Shown piece by piece: positions 1 through 8,657 of a stretch of DNA of 64,000 bases. Each line of letters opens with the position of its first letter. Positions within the stretch are counted from its first letter, which is position 1. Source of the stretch: Candidatus Krumholzibacteriota bacterium (GTDB lineage: Bacteria; Krumholzibacteriota; Krumholzibacteriia; Krumholzibacteriales; Krumholzibacteriaceae). The DNA lies in the NCBI GenBank assembly GCA_030609325.1, contig JAUWCL010000015.1, positions 1 through 64,000 on the forward strand, read 5' to 3'. A program made the translations under genes and the position numbers. Below the pieces are notes generated by a model. It saw only the letters and a list, made by a program, of their open reading frames with translations. It searched no databases and was not told the DNA's origin.

Positions 1-695
1 AGGACCATACGGCGCTCCGTCCCGGGCCCCTCTCCGCTGTCCGGGCCTCTCGCGCCGCCGGCAGCGCTGCCGCTGCCGCAAGAGTTGGGGGATTTCCCAC
101 TCCCATCAATGGGAGTGGAATTTTCCCCACTTTTGGTCTGATCGCCAGACTGACTGCCAGCCTCTCTGGAAGTTCCGACTCTGGTGTCATCTACGTGTAC
201 CTGTATCTCGGTCATAACATACACCGGCTGGACCCTGTCCCTGATCGAGCTCTTCGGTCTGTGCCTGCTGACTATCAGGTCGACCTCACGGCCCGATCTG
301 CCCTCGATACCGGCAAGAAGCCTCTCGGCGTTTCCGGGAGTGATGATCCCGGTTATCTTCGCCACATTGGTCAGATTTATCCTGCCCACAGAGAGCAGGC
401 GATAGACTCTCGGGAAGTCCCTGATGCATCTGGCTATGCCGATCCTCCTGCCGGCTGTGGACTCTGAGTATCCCAGGTGTTTTACGCAGAACTCAAAGAG
501 AGAGCTGTACCCGCGGGGCAGGTAGAGCCTTCGCCTGTCTATCTCGATCAGACAGGAGAGTATCGAGAGCACCGTCTTTCTCTCTCTCAAGGAGAGCTTT
601 CTGATCCTGCCGATAAGCTCATTGTCGGAGATGCCAGCAAGGGTCCTGCTGCCGGATACACAAGACTGGTCGCAGGGCTTCTTCATCGTCGTCAT
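1..695 (-). CDS. HNH endonuclease family protein, N-terminal part (3' end beyond window edge)
   Basis: The frame opens at the ATG at 695, 8 nt after a GGAGG ribosome-binding site, and stays open for 231 codons to the left edge, so the C-terminus is missing. The first ~150 residues match the N-terminal domain I know from bacterial HNH-endonuclease proteins: a helical segment with RRLYLPRGYSSLFEFC near residue 55, followed by a short helix-turn-helix-like stretch (SESTAGRRI) and a leucine-rich segment. Residues from about 185 to the edge are Ser/Gly-rich and look like the variable linker that precedes the HNH nuclease domain in this family. The catalytic HNH motif itself would lie outside the window, so nuclease function is inferred from the N-terminal domain only. 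These genes are often multicopy in a genome and of unclear role. A strong extended -10 promoter lies just upstream. Confidence 0.82.
   Translation of the reverse strand, partial: MTTMKKPCDQSCVSGSRTLAGISDNELIGRIRKLSLRERKTVLSILSCLIEIDRRRLYLPRGYSSLFEFCVKHLGYSESTAGRRIGIARCIRDFPRVYRLLSVGRINLTNVAKITGIITPGNAERLLAGIEGRSGREVDLIVSRHRPKSSIRDRVQPVYVMTEIQVHVDDTRVGTSREAGSQSGDQTKSGENSTPIDGSGKSPNSCGSGSAAGGARGPDSGEGPGTERRMV
97..118. repeat. Perfect inverted repeat inside the HNH-family gene linker
   Basis: Arms CCACTCCCAT and ATGGGAGTGG (10 bp) are separated by 2 nt. G-rich and C-rich flanks (87-92 and 123-128) extend the pairing imperfectly. The element lies in the Ser/Gly-rich linker region of the coding frame. 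It could be a small palindromic insertion or simply a structured linker. Confidence 0.6.
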
Positions 696-741
696 CGTCA
701 CTACCTCCAGCTAGAAGTCTTATCTGCCCCCCTCAGGGAGT

Positions 742-750
742 ATTATAGCA
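742..750 (-). promoter_or_regulatory. Extended -10 promoter of the HNH-family gene
   Basis: Read on the minus strand this is TGCTATAAT, a perfect -10 hexamer with the TGn extension. The position 17 nt further upstream has no good -35, which is normal for extended -10 promoters. Transcription would start near 735, about 40 nt before the ATG at 695. Confidence 0.5.
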
Positions 751-1004
751 CGGGTTTTCGGCAGGCTCACAGATCGCGTATACGGCGAGAACTCAGGCCG
801 AGGCAAGGTTGAAGCCGGAATATTCGAGAAGCACGCAGGAATGGGCCTTGAGGCTCGCACAGCGCGCAAATCAGGGCGGGTCACGGACTTTCGCGAAAAG
901 GGGCTGAAAATCGCGTCAAGGGAGATCTTCGGAAATCTTCGAAAAATCTCTATTTCTGGAAGATTTTTTCAGGATCATCCGGGCCGTCAGGAGCAAAGAG
1001 AGAG

Positions 1005-1046
1005 AAAGAGGGAAAGCGACATTTAAAATCACCCCCCTCTTTTTTT
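1005..1046 (+). terminator. Terminator-like hairpin with T-run in the intergenic region
   Basis: AAAGAGGG (1005-1012) can pair with CCCTCTTT (1035-1042) across a 22-nt loop, and a run of T follows to 1046. The loop is long and no upstream plus-strand gene is evident, so this is a weak call. Confidence 0.28.
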
Positions 1047-1352
1047 ATGTCACTACAGTCTCGACAGGTTAAATATACAGGCATTCCTGCCTCGATCAGT
1101 ATGATCATGCGGTCATCACAGTATCGACCGTTTGACCTTTACCGGTACGACCCTGATCCGATGGCCCGGCATCCAGAAAGGAAAGGGAAGCTGCAGGCTC
1201 CGAGATACCTGTCATACTTAAAAGATATTTAAAAAAAGTGAGGGGCCAGCCGGATCTATAGTGTCTGGCTCCCTGCTCCCTCCCTTGCACGACTTCCATT
1301 TTAATCACATTGACCGCGTTTTCCTTTTTTACTCGCCCGGCCGCCATCTGAA

Positions 1353-1361
1353 TGCTATCTT
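1353..1361 (+). promoter_or_regulatory. Extended -10 element directly before the barrel-protein gene
   Basis: TGCTATCTT ends only 6 nt before the ATG at 1368. If used, transcription would start at or next to the ATG, giving a leaderless mRNA. This fits the absence of a Shine-Dalgarno sequence before this gene. No clear -35 is seen. Confidence 0.35.
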
Positions 1362-1367
1362 GAACAC

Positions 1368-2009
1368 ATGAAACGTCTTACCTTGACAGCTACGGTTATT
1401 GCGGCGGTGCTGTTATCCGGCCTCTCCGCAGAGGGCAGCGAGAGTATCAAGGGCAAGGAGATCCTTGGAATCAGGATCGGCGGCATACACAGCACGTCGG
1501 GGCTTGACAAGGCTTTCGGGTCGGGGAGCGAGCTCGAGATCTATTTCTACCATGGTCTGACATCATTGTCGGCGTTCGGCATTTCTCTGTCGGGGCACGA
1601 TTTCGGCAAATCCCAGCTTCCCGAAAAGGACCTCGAGTTCCTCGGGATCAGGCAGACAATCGATTTCATGATCTACTCCCTCACCGGATGCCTGATGGCG
1701 AAGACCGATCTGTCGAAGAAACTCAGGGCCAGCGGCGAGTTCGGCGGCGGTCTGTACACAAGCACATCGTCGATTCCTACCGGCGCCCTCTACGAGGGAC
1801 GCATCACGAAAAACCAACTGGGTATCTATGCCGGATGCGAACTCTCGCGGCGCCTGACGAAGGGCGGTATCTATCTCAATCTCGGCGGAAAGTGGCACTA
1901 CGTATTCTCGGGCACCGATTACAGGCAGCCCATCTATGTTTACACGGGCAAGGATTATGCGCACTTTTTCCAGGTGACTCTCGGAATATCCTTTTACACT
2001 GACTACTGA
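1368..2009 (+). CDS. Outer-membrane beta-barrel-like protein
   Basis: A 213-residue protein of unknown function. Residues 1-24 form a Sec signal peptide (KR at the N-terminus, a hydrophobic run TATVIAAVLLSGLSA, then a small-residue cleavage site). The rest alternates hydrophobic and polar residues with many Gly and aromatic residues (for example GGLYTSTSS and GIYLNLGGKWHYVF) and ends in an aromatic-rich strand finishing in Tyr. Both are typical of small 8-stranded outer-membrane barrels recognised by the Bam machinery. There is no Shine-Dalgarno sequence, and a -10-like element abuts the ATG. The gene lies 40-50 nt upstream of pyrE on the same strand, but the two products have no obvious functional link. 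An OmpW/OmpA-barrel-like or porin-like role is possible but not shown. Confidence 0.72.
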   Translation: MKRLTLTATVIAAVLLSGLSAEGSESIKGKEILGIRIGGIHSTSGLDKAFGSGSELEIYFYHGLTSLSAFGISLSGHDFGKSQLPEKDLEFLGIRQTIDFMIYSLTGCLMAKTDLSKKLRASGEFGGGLYTSTSSIPTGALYEGRITKNQLGIYAGCELSRRLTKGGIYLNLGGKWHYVFSGTDYRQPIYVYTGKDYAHFFQVTLGISFYTDY

Positions 2010-2061
2010 GCCGGCCCGCGACACGGCGCGGAAACCGCGGTCTTGAAAGGTGGAGACAGCA

Positions 2062-2598
2062 TTGAACGATAGGGAAGAACTTAAGAAGATCCTGATCGAG
2101 CGATCGATCCTCAAGGGTGATTTCACACTGGTCTCGGGCAAGAAGAGCACCTATTACATCAACGGCAAGATGACGACCCTCTACTCGAAGGGCCTGTACC
2201 TTTCCGCGAAGCTCCTGCTCGAGAGCCTGGGCGACCTCGAATACGACGCGTTCGCCGGTCCGGTTATCGGCGCCGATCCGATCATCGGGGCGCTGCTCGC
2301 CCTCTCGGCAAAGCGTGGCGAGGAGAAGGAAGGCTTTCTCATCAGAAAGGAAGCGAAGGGTCACGGCACGCAGAAGCTCGTCGAAGGAAAGCTCGAGACA
2401 GGCATGAAGGTAATAATAGTCGAGGACGTCGTCACCACCGGCGGGTCCCTTCTCAGGGCTGCGGAGGCCATAGAGGCCGGAGGCGGCGAGATCGCCGCGG
2501 TTCACGTGCTTGTCGACAGGGAAGAAGGCGCCGTGGACAGGATTGCCAGCGCCGGGTACGAGTTCAGGTCACTTTTCAGAGTCAGCGAGCTTCTCTGA
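2062..2598 (+). CDS. pyrE: Orotate phosphoribosyltransferase
   Basis: PyrE converts orotate plus PRPP to orotidine 5'-monophosphate in de novo pyrimidine synthesis. The 178-residue protein has the type I PRTase PRPP loop (VIIVEDVVTTGGSL, about residues 115-128), the flexible-loop motif RKEAKGHG, and the N-terminal FTLVSGKKSTYY segment typical of PyrE. I place the start at the TTG at 2062 because GGTGGAG lies 6 nt upstream and the resulting N-terminus (NDREELKKIL) matches family starts; an in-frame GTG at 2050 is the alternative. The other pyrimidine genes of the window (pyrC, K, D, F) are near the opposite edge, so pyrE is not in their operon. The 3' end overlaps the convergent pseudopilin-like gene by 30 nt. 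Confidence 0.93.
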   Translation: MNDREELKKILIERSILKGDFTLVSGKKSTYYINGKMTTLYSKGLYLSAKLLLESLGDLEYDAFAGPVIGADPIIGALLALSAKRGEEKEGFLIRKEAKGHGTQKLVEGKLETGMKVIIVEDVVTTGGSLLRAAEAIEAGGGEIAAVHVLVDREEGAVDRIASAGYEFRSLFRVSELL

Positions 2599-3072
2599 CC
2601 TCGGCAGCTCCTTATCGGTCTTTCCGATATCGGCCTGATCGATTTTCGCGAGTCCACCGTTCACGAGCCCACCGCTCATCGCGTCCCGGCCGTATCCCGG
2701 ATCCTCGCCGCATATCCCGGTCGCCACTACCGCCCCGCCGCCTAGCGGTCCCTTCCACTTCACACGCACCGATACCCTACTGACTTCACCGGACGGCCCG
2801 CGAACGACCCTCGTGTCGAGCCGGTAGACCGCGCCTAAGCCGTCGTCGCAGCTCAAGATCCGGCCTTCCGCGGAGCAGTTTCCCGTCCACTTCATCTCTT
2901 CCATCGCCCTGTCGAGATGCCTCTCGGCGAGTATCGACGCCTCCGCGGCGGGATCCCCGTTCCTCGATTCGGCGCCTGTGAACAGTACGGGTGACGAGAT
3001 GACGCACGCGAAGAGAAAGCACGAGATTGCTGTGAGAATAACAATATGAGATGCTCGAATCCGTTTTTCCAC
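2569..3072 (-). CDS. Pseudopilin-like exported protein
   Basis: A 167-residue protein starting at a GTG with a perfectly placed GGAGG 6 nt upstream. Residues 1-8 are positively charged and residues 9-32 form one hydrophobic helix (IVILTAISCFLFACVISSPV). This is followed by a predicted amphipathic helix and then a small beta-rich domain whose VSVRVKWKGPLGG strand resembles the VTVxWxDxxG region of type IV pilus PilV/minor pseudopilins. The prepilin G/FxxxE cleavage signature is not clean, so the assignment is tentative. The C-terminal ~30 residues are Gly/Asp/Lys-rich and probably disordered. The gene stands alone, convergent with pyrE and overlapping its last 30 nt. It could instead be an unrelated membrane-anchored periplasmic protein. 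Confidence 0.6.
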   Translation of the reverse strand: MEKRIRASHIVILTAISCFLFACVISSPVLFTGAESRNGDPAAEASILAERHLDRAMEEMKWTGNCSAEGRILSCDDGLGAVYRLDTRVVRGPSGEVSRVSVRVKWKGPLGGGAVVATGICGEDPGYGRDAMSGGLVNGGLAKIDQADIGKTDKELPRSEKLADSEK

Positions 3073-3267
3073 TGTTGTCCTCCCACAAGATGTCGATCAG
3101 GAAAAGCTCCGATTCCCCGCAAATTCTCCCAAGCGGGACAAGCGCATCCGGCGCCGCTCCGTTGCGGAAAAACAATGCATTTAGCATGCCAAAGGGAACA
3201 CGGCCCGCCGGGCCGACAAACCGGGTTTCAAGAATGCATAACTGTCCTGATCAGGGCAGGTTGCAAA

Positions 3268-4032
3268 TCAGGGCATCGCAGCCGCGGTATCGCTCTCCAT
3301 CACTGTGAAGACGTCGTCGGAGAATTCGATGCCGAACCTGACGATCGGTATGAGAAACTCGAAGTATGTCACGTCCTTGTAGTAGCCGATAAACCTGTTG
3401 GGAAACCAGATACCGTCTGTCCTGACGTAATCTCCGTACTCCTCCCTGAAGGAGAAGCTCGAATTGGAAACGCTGCCTATTACGACCTGCCTGACGAGGA
3501 ACGATTCCTCGTCGAGGCCTACATCGACGATGTTGTCCTTCTCCTCGAACCTGATGTGATACAGGCCGTCCCAGTATTTGCTCTCGACATGCTCCAGGAC
3601 GTGCCCGCCGGCGTTCAGGCACTCGAGGATCATCGGGAACCTGTATCCGATCATCTCGACTTCCCACTCGGGTACGACCGCCTCCCCCGTCCCGTGCGAC
3701 CACGCGAACCTCTCGCTCTCGTTTACTACGAGGAGCTGAAGATCGACGACCTGGCCCTCGAGGATCCTGTATGTCTTCGTCTTGTATTCCATTCCCCTCT
3801 GGAATATGTCGAAGGGATAATTTGTCGCGACATGTCCCGGCGGAAGCTGCTTCCTGAATCCCCTACCCTCAAAGCTCGTAAGCAGGGGGATGTTCCTCTC
3901 TCCGCCGTACGCTTTTAACATCCTGTCGACGGCGTCTTCCGGATCCTTCACGCTCCCCGAGCACGACGCGATCAGCGCCGCGGAGGCGGCCAGCGCCAGC
4001 GTCAATTTAACGAATCTGCCCGATACTGTCAT
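3268..4032 (-). CDS. Lipoprotein, LolA/LolB-like outer-membrane lipoprotein fold (tentative)
   Basis: A 254-residue protein. Starting at the ATG at 4032 gives a lipoprotein signal with lipobox IASC (Cys at about residue 23), so it is predicted to be lipidated. After the Cys come EDAVDRMLKAYGG and SFEGRGF, reminiscent of the start of LolA/outer-membrane-lipoprotein-sorting and related YmdB-like folds (a helix with a conserved AYGG, then strands describing substrate weights). The C-terminal half (GIWFPNRFIGYYKDVTYFEF) has the repeated strand pattern seen in those families. An earlier ATG at 4125 would add an Arg-rich extension before the signal peptide and is unlikely. GGGGAG lies about 12 nt before the chosen start. 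The gene follows the asparaginase-family gene on the same strand with a gap of about 90 nt. The exact function is unknown. Confidence 0.7.
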   Translation of the reverse strand: MTVSGRFVKLTLALAASAALIASCSGSVKDPEDAVDRMLKAYGGERNIPLLTSFEGRGFRKQLPPGHVATNYPFDIFQRGMEYKTKTYRILEGQVVDLQLLVVNESERFAWSHGTGEAVVPEWEVEMIGYRFPMILECLNAGGHVLEHVESKYWDGLYHIRFEEKDNIVDVGLDEESFLVRQVVIGSVSNSSFSFREEYGDYVRTDGIWFPNRFIGYYKDVTYFEFLIPIVRFGIEFSDDVFTVMESDTAAAMP

Positions 4033-4121
4033 GGAAGCCACATTCTCCCCTTTCGATCTTCTTCGTACGATCAGGCCACGAACCGGGATCCGGCCCCGGA
4101 GGAGCCATCCCGATCCGCCGC

Positions 4122-5111
4122 TCACTGAAGATGCCCGGACTCGATCAGCTCGTTCTTCCCGTCTCTCGCCAGGGCGTACGAAAATCCTTCGGTGAGCGAG
4201 AACGCGCCGATCTCGCCCTTTTTATTTACAGCAATATAGCCAACCTGGAAATCGACCTTCCCGCCGTGCTTCTCGAATATCCTTTCGAGAGCGGCCCTGC
4301 AGGCCTTCTCCGGGGACATCCCCCTGCGCATGTTCTCCACTACGAGGAAGCTGCCGCATGTCTTGATGACGGCTTCTCCCCTGCCGGTCGCCGCGACGGC
4401 GCCGACCTCGTTATCGACGTACATCCCCGCGCCGATTATCGGCGAATCCCCCACTCGCCCGTGTATCTTGAATGCCAGACCCGAGGTCGTGCAGGCGCCG
4501 GCAAGATCGCCGGCCGCGTCGAGCGCGACCATTCCGATCGTGTCGTGGTTCTTCTCGCCCCCGGGAAACCAGTCGTCCTTCCCACTCAACCCCGACTTCC
4601 ACTCCACCCAGGCCTTCCTTGCTTCCTCGGTCAGCAGGTCCTCGCGTTCGTACCCGACCCTGCGCGCGAACTCCTCGGCGCCCCCACCGACGATCATCAC
4701 GTGATCAGTGTCCTCCATCACCCTGCGGGCGATCGATATCGGATGCTTGTATCCCTGAACGAATGCCGTCGAACCGCAGTTCCCGTCCGGTCCCATTATA
4801 CACGCGTCGAGCGTGACCCTGCAGTCCTCATCGGGGAGACCGCCATAACCGACGCTCCTGACCCCGGGATCGGCCTCGGGAACCTGCACGCCGGCCTCGA
4901 CCGCATCGAGAACCGTCCCTCCCGAGGAGAGTATATTCCACGCGGCGTCGTTCGCTGCGACCCCATGTTTCCATGTCGATATCACGACGGGGCCGCCCCT
5001 GCCGCCACTCCCGGCGGGACCGGCGAACAACCTGTCTATGGGGATCAACCCGCCGGCGGCGCCGAGGGCCGCGGACATCTTCAGAAAGGTTCTACGCGTG
5101 AAGCCTGGCAT
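4122..5111 (-). CDS. Exported isoaspartyl peptidase / glycosylasparaginase-family Ntn hydrolase
   Basis: A 329-residue protein of the N4-(beta-N-acetylglucosaminyl)-L-asparaginase branch of the Ntn-hydrolase asparaginases. The conserved autocleavage site NHDTIGMVALD is near residue 187; the Thr becomes the N-terminal nucleophile after self-processing. It is followed by the GACTTSG substrate loop and the GRVGDSPIIGAGMY oxyanion/substrate region. The N-terminus is TRRTFLKMSAALGAAGG, a twin-arginine signal, so the enzyme is probably exported in folded form to the periplasm. Expected activity is cleavage of the beta-amide of Asn-linked GlcNAc or of isoaspartyl dipeptides; the substrate cannot be told from sequence. 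It sits upstream of a lipoprotein gene and downstream of nothing obvious. A role in scavenging glycopeptides is an inference. Confidence 0.88.
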   Translation of the reverse strand: MPGFTRRTFLKMSAALGAAGGLIPIDRLFAGPAGSGGRGGPVVISTWKHGVAANDAAWNILSSGGTVLDAVEAGVQVPEADPGVRSVGYGGLPDEDCRVTLDACIMGPDGNCGSTAFVQGYKHPISIARRVMEDTDHVMIVGGGAEEFARRVGYEREDLLTEEARKAWVEWKSGLSGKDDWFPGGEKNHDTIGMVALDAAGDLAGACTTSGLAFKIHGRVGDSPIIGAGMYVDNEVGAVAATGRGEAVIKTCGSFLVVENMRRGMSPEKACRAALERIFEKHGGKVDFQVGYIAVNKKGEIGAFSLTEGFSYALARDGKNELIESGHLQ

Positions 5112-5203
5112 CGGTTCCTCCTTTTGCGATCGAAAGATCGTCTGGAGGATTATATTTCAAAACGCCGCGAGGTTCCACAGAGAAAAGTCCGCGGAGAGCC
5201 GAT

Positions 5204-5240
5204 AAAAAAACCGGGTGGCTGCCGGATGCATCCGCCCGGT
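5204..5240 (-). terminator. Rho-independent terminator of the sdh operon
   Basis: On the minus strand ACCGGG and CCCGGT form the outer stem. They enclose a second perfect palindrome CGGATGCATCCG, and seven T follow directly. It lies about 50 nt after the sdhB stop codon. Confidence 0.78.
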
Positions 5241-5287
5241 ATGTCTTCTGATCGCGAGCTGCGACGACGTCGGGCCGCCGCCTTCCT

Positions 5288-6001
5288 CTAACCGAGCTTG
5301 CGCCTGACGAGTTCCTTCTTGAGCTCGGAGATCGCCTTTGTCGGATTGAGGTCTTTCGGGCACGCTTCGACGCAGTTGAAGATCGTATGGCAACGCCACA
5401 GACCGTGCCTGTCGTCGAGCGCCTCGAGGTGCTCCCGGCTCCCCTCGTCCCTGCTGTCGGCGATGAACCTGTACGCCTTGAGGAAGGCGTGCGGGCCGAT
5501 GTACTCCTTGTCCGCCCAGAACGAGGGGCAGGATGAGGTGCAGGAGCCGCATAGGATACACTCGTAGAGCCCGTCGATCTTCTCCCGCTCCTCGGGGCTC
5601 TGCAGCCTTTCCTGGTCGCTCGGCGGCGGCGAGTGCGTGATCATATACGGCTTCACCGCCAGTATGCCGCGCACCAGCGGATCGAGGGAGACAACAAGGT
5701 CCTTGATGACGGGATATCCGCGCATCGGTTCGACGGTGACCGTCGAGTTGCCCAGCCCCAGCACCTGCGTCTCGCAGGCGAGGTTGTTGACCCCGTTGAT
5801 AGTCATCGCGCACGAGCCGCAGATCCCGCTCCGGCAGGACCTCCTGAACGTGAGCGTCCCGTCCTGCTTCCACTTTATCTCGTTGAGAGCATCGAGGAGC
5901 GTCGTGCCCTTCTCTACGTCGAGCTGATACTCCTGCACGTAGTGACCCCGACGCTCGTCATCCGGATTGTACCGATTGATCCTGAACGTGATCATTGCCA
6001 T
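5288..6001 (-). CDS. sdhB: Succinate dehydrogenase / fumarate reductase iron-sulfur subunit
   Basis: SdhB passes electrons from the FAD subunit to quinone in respiratory complex II. The 237-residue protein has the [2Fe-2S] ligand pattern CRSGICGSC (about residues 56-64) with a further Cys in LACETQ, then CILCGSCTSSCP for the [4Fe-4S] cluster, and the later CHTIFNCVEACP set that completes the 4Fe and 3Fe clusters. Length and order are standard. It is the last gene of a four-gene operon with 13 nt between sdhA and sdhB, and a good terminator follows. The GCC and Lys-rich C-terminus is ordinary. Confidence 0.97.
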   Translation of the reverse strand: MAMITFRINRYNPDDERRGHYVQEYQLDVEKGTTLLDALNEIKWKQDGTLTFRRSCRSGICGSCAMTINGVNNLACETQVLGLGNSTVTVEPMRGYPVIKDLVVSLDPLVRGILAVKPYMITHSPPPSDQERLQSPEEREKIDGLYECILCGSCTSSCPSFWADKEYIGPHAFLKAYRFIADSRDEGSREHLEALDDRHGLWRCHTIFNCVEACPKDLNPTKAISELKKELVRRKLG

Positions 6002-6014
6002 TCCGGGGCCTCCT

Positions 6015-7802
6015 TTAATACTTACGCTCTTTAGGCTGGAAACGGGTTATGGTGACCGGCTTGTAGTCGAATTCGATTCTGCCGTCTCGTTTCCATGCCA
6101 GCGTGTGCCTGAGCCATTTATCGTCGTCGCGGTCGGGGTGGTCGGTGCGGCTGTGAGCCCCGCGGCTCTCCTCGCGCCTGAGCGCCCCCGCCACGATCAG
6201 CTCTGTGAAGTCGAGCATGTGGCCGAGCTCGATCGCCTCGAGAAGGTCGTAGTTGAACTTTACGCTGCGGTCGTCTATGCCTATCTTCTCGAACCTCTTC
6301 CCGAGCTCGCGCAGCCCGCCGGTGAGCTTCTCGAGCTTCCCGGCGTCGCGGAAGATGCCGCATTCGAGCATCATCTTTTCCTGCAGCTCCTCCCTGATGA
6401 TCCCGACCTTCTCGGAACCGTCGGCGGAGAGAATCCTTTCTACCTCTCCGAGAGCCTCCTCCGCCGCGTCGGACGGGAGCTCGGGGAACGCCCGGGTTTC
6501 GCGGAGGAACCGCACGATCGACTTGCCGGCCCTGCGCCCGAAGAGCGAGGCCTCCAGAAGCGAGTTGGTGCCGAGCCTGTTCCCTCCGTGGACGCTGACG
6601 CAGGCGCACTCCCCAGCGGCGTAGAAGCCCCTGACCGGCTTCTCCTTGCCGTCGGCAAGCACCTGACAGTCGATGTCCACGGGGATACCGCCCATCGAGT
6701 AATGCGCCGTCGGCTGGATCGGGATCGGTTCCTTGATGCAGTCGATGCCGAGGAACTTCCAGGCCAGCTCATGGATTTGCGGGAGCTGCTTCATGATCTT
6801 ATCTTCGCCGAGATGCCTCAGGTCGATATAGACGCCGCAGCCGTCCTCGCCGCAGCCTCTTCCCTCATTGATCTCGGTCTGTATCGACCGGGAGACGAGG
6901 TCCCTCGGAGCAAGTTCCATCTTCGACGGCGCATATTTCTCCATGAAACGCTCGCCGTCCTTGTTGAGCAGATATCCGCCTTCACCGCGGGCAGCCTCGC
7001 TGACGAGGATCCCCTGCTGGTAGAGACCGGTCGGATGGAACTGCACGAACTCCATATCCTCGAGCGGCAGGCCGGCTCTGAGCACGAGGCTCAGACCGTC
7101 GCCTGTGTTGGCCAGTGCGTTAGAGGTGATCTTGAAGACCCTGCCGTAGCCGCCCGTTCCGAACATGACGGTCTTCGCGTGGAATACGTGAACACCGCCG
7201 TTGATGATGTCCCACGCGACGAGGCCGCGGCAGACGCCGTCCCTCACTATGAGAGAGAGTGCGAAGAACTCGGGGTAAAACCTCACCTCGTTCTTCACGC
7301 ATACCTCGTAGAGAGTGTGGAGCATCGCGTGGCCGGTCCGGTCGACGGCGTAGCAGGCGCGGAGCACCGGACCTCCCTTGCCGAAATCCTTCGTGTGGCC
7401 GCCAAACTTGCGCTGTGCGATACGTCCTTCGGGGGTCCTCGAGAAGGGGCATCCCATGTGCTCGAACTCGCGCACGACGACGGGGGCCTCCTTGACGAGG
7501 GTCTCGATGATGTCCTGATCGCCGAGGTAGTCGCTCCCCTTTACAGTATCAAACATGTGCCATTCCCAGTGGTCCTCTTCCTCGTTGGCGAGCGAGGCGG
7601 CCACGCCGCCCTGGGCGGCACCGCTGTGGGACCTTGTCGGGAAAACCTTGCTGAGAACCGCCACGTCGAACTCCGACGACGCCTCGTAGGCGGCTCTCAT
7701 CCCGGCAAGACCGGCTCCCACGATGACCACGTCGTGACGATGCACGCTGTGAATCGGCACCCCCTCGACGTCGTGGATGGTTTCGGGATCGAAATTCGTC
7801 AT
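6015..7802 (-). CDS. sdhA: Succinate dehydrogenase / fumarate reductase flavoprotein subunit
   Basis: A 595-residue catalytic subunit. It has the FAD dinucleotide fold [14 protein letters not shown] at about residue 26, the covalent-flavin region [14 protein letters not shown], and the dicarboxylate-site segments [21 protein letters not shown] and [10 protein letters not shown]. The second FAD contact is [11 protein letters not shown]. The C-terminal domain carries [16 protein letters not shown], which in relatives contributes the Arg and His of the active site. The enzyme oxidises succinate to fumarate, or runs in reverse if the organism respires fumarate; sequence alone does not decide. It is third in sdhC-sdhD-sdhA-sdhB, with spacing of only 6 nt from sdhD, so expression is coupled. 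Confidence 0.97.
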   Translation of the reverse strand: MTNFDPETIHDVEGVPIHSVHRHDVVIVGAGLAGMRAAYEASSEFDVAVLSKVFPTRSHSGAAQGGVAASLANEEEDHWEWHMFDTVKGSDYLGDQDIIETLVKEAPVVVREFEHMGCPFSRTPEGRIAQRKFGGHTKDFGKGGPVLRACYAVDRTGHAMLHTLYEVCVKNEVRFYPEFFALSLIVRDGVCRGLVAWDIINGGVHVFHAKTVMFGTGGYGRVFKITSNALANTGDGLSLVLRAGLPLEDMEFVQFHPTGLYQQGILVSEAARGEGGYLLNKDGERFMEKYAPSKMELAPRDLVSRSIQTEINEGRGCGEDGCGVYIDLRHLGEDKIMKQLPQIHELAWKFLGIDCIKEPIPIQPTAHYSMGGIPVDIDCQVLADGKEKPVRGFYAAGECACVSVHGGNRLGTNSLLEASLFGRRAGKSIVRFLRETRAFPELPSDAAEEALGEVERILSADGSEKVGIIREELQEKMMLECGIFRDAGKLEKLTGGLRELGKRFEKIGIDDRSVKFNYDLLEAIELGHMLDFTELIVAGALRREESRGAHSRTDHPDRDDDKWLRHTLAWKRDGRIEFDYKPVTITRFQPKERKY

Positions 7803-7808
7803 GACAGG

Positions 7809-8171
7809 TCAACCTCCGTACTGGAACAAGATCATCGTCAGGGCGCCGTAAATAGTAAATACAAGCCCGATGACGGCGATCGCGCACCAGATAAGTATCC
7901 TCATCCACTGCCTGTGGATGTAGTCGCCGAGGACGATCCACAGGCCGTACAGCCCGTGCATCAGCGCCACGACGAGGAACGAGATGTTAATTGTCTTCCA
8001 GAGAGGAGTCGCCACGCGATCGGCAATCGAGCCGTAGGCGAGCTCGTCCTTCATCAAAACGTGCAGGACGAGGACGTGGGTAAACAGAACGATGGCGAGA
8101 TAGAGCCCGCTCAGGCGCTGGAAGAACCACCAGAGGGCGCCGCCCGACCTCGTGGTCTCGTTATATCTCAT
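7809..8171 (-). CDS. sdhD: Succinate dehydrogenase membrane anchor subunit
   Basis: A 120-residue protein with three predicted membrane helices (about residues 20-40, 60-82 and 90-115). The first begins with FQRLSGLYLAIVLFTHVLVLH, the form seen in SdhD/FrdD anchors, where a His on each anchor subunit ligates the single b-type haem. The second helix contains ALMHGLYGLW, another His candidate. It partners the upstream sdhC product. Assignment as SdhD rather than SdhC rests on order and similarity to two-anchor complexes, so the letter could be swapped without changing the meaning. Confidence 0.88.
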   Translation of the reverse strand: MRYNETTRSGGALWWFFQRLSGLYLAIVLFTHVLVLHVLMKDELAYGSIADRVATPLWKTINISFLVVALMHGLYGLWIVLGDYIHRQWMRILIWCAIAVIGLVFTIYGALTMILFQYGG

Positions 8172-8184
8172 TGCGGCCTCCCTT

Positions 8185-8556
8185 CTAACCCGTCGCGGAT
8201 ATCATCCGCGAGATCATTACCGCACCGGAGGCTCCCCAGCAGGCAAGCCATACCGCTACGGCGATGACGAAAAGCATCTTCTGCCTCTCGACCATCACGC
8301 CCATGTCTATCAGGGTGATCCTGAGCCCGTTGAACATGTGATAGAAGATCACCCCGACGAGCCCTATCTCCGCCAGTTTGAAGAGCGGGCCGCCGAAGAA
8401 GTGCATTATCCCGTCGAAGGATTCCTCACCGCCGGACAGGTGGCTGATCACCCATATATGCAGGAGCAGATAGAAGATCAGCCCGAGGCCTGAAAGGCGA
8501 TGAAGGATCCAGGCAAACGTGCCCGCATGGATGCGGTAACGCTTGATAACCCTCAT
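8185..8556 (-). CDS. sdhC: Succinate dehydrogenase cytochrome b556 subunit
   Basis: A 123-residue membrane subunit with three predicted helices. The signature HRLSGLGLIFYLLLHIW near residue 19 contains the SdhC HRxSG motif and a haem-ligand His candidate; FYHMFNGLRITLIDMG in the second helix matches the quinone-site region. It is the first gene of the sdh operon, with a GGGAGG site 6 nt before the ATG. A well-formed promoter lies about 100 nt upstream; the leader contains the palindrome GGCGATCGCC, whose role is unknown. Confidence 0.9.
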   Translation of the reverse strand: MRVIKRYRIHAGTFAWILHRLSGLGLIFYLLLHIWVISHLSGGEESFDGIMHFFGGPLFKLAEIGLVGVIFYHMFNGLRITLIDMGVMVERQKMLFVIAVAVWLACWGASGAVMISRMISATG

Positions 8557-8657
8557 CGGGTTCCTCCCGGGTTAAAGAAAACCGAGGGTTCCGCGGCGAT
8601 CGCCGTGAAACCCGATTGACCTTACTCTGTAAACAACTCGATCAGCATTATCGATGC

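Larger units (their letters stand above)
696..1367. other. 670-bp non-coding stretch between divergent genes
   Basis: No open frame here has a convincing ribosome-binding site or a recognisable protein composition. The left end holds the HNH-gene promoter, and the right end a -10-like TGCTATCTT immediately before the barrel-protein ATG. Between them are two plus-strand hairpins with T-tracts: arms AAATCTTC/GAAGATTT at 933-966, and arms AAAGAGGG/CCCTCTTT at 1005-1042. No plus-strand gene that they would terminate is visible, so an unannotated small RNA or remnants of a lost gene are possible. Confidence 0.5.

Noticed and set aside
841-1347. Short open frames in the 696-1367 intergenic region on both strands
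   Set aside because: No ribosome-binding sites, biased composition and no resemblance to known proteins.
5967-8267. Long open frame on the plus strand opposite sdhA (766 codons)
   Set aside because: It mirrors the codon periodicity of sdhA and the sdhC/D genes, has no ribosome-binding site and no family resemblance. The same holds for long plus-strand frames opposite mrfA, the HExxH peptidase and lptD.
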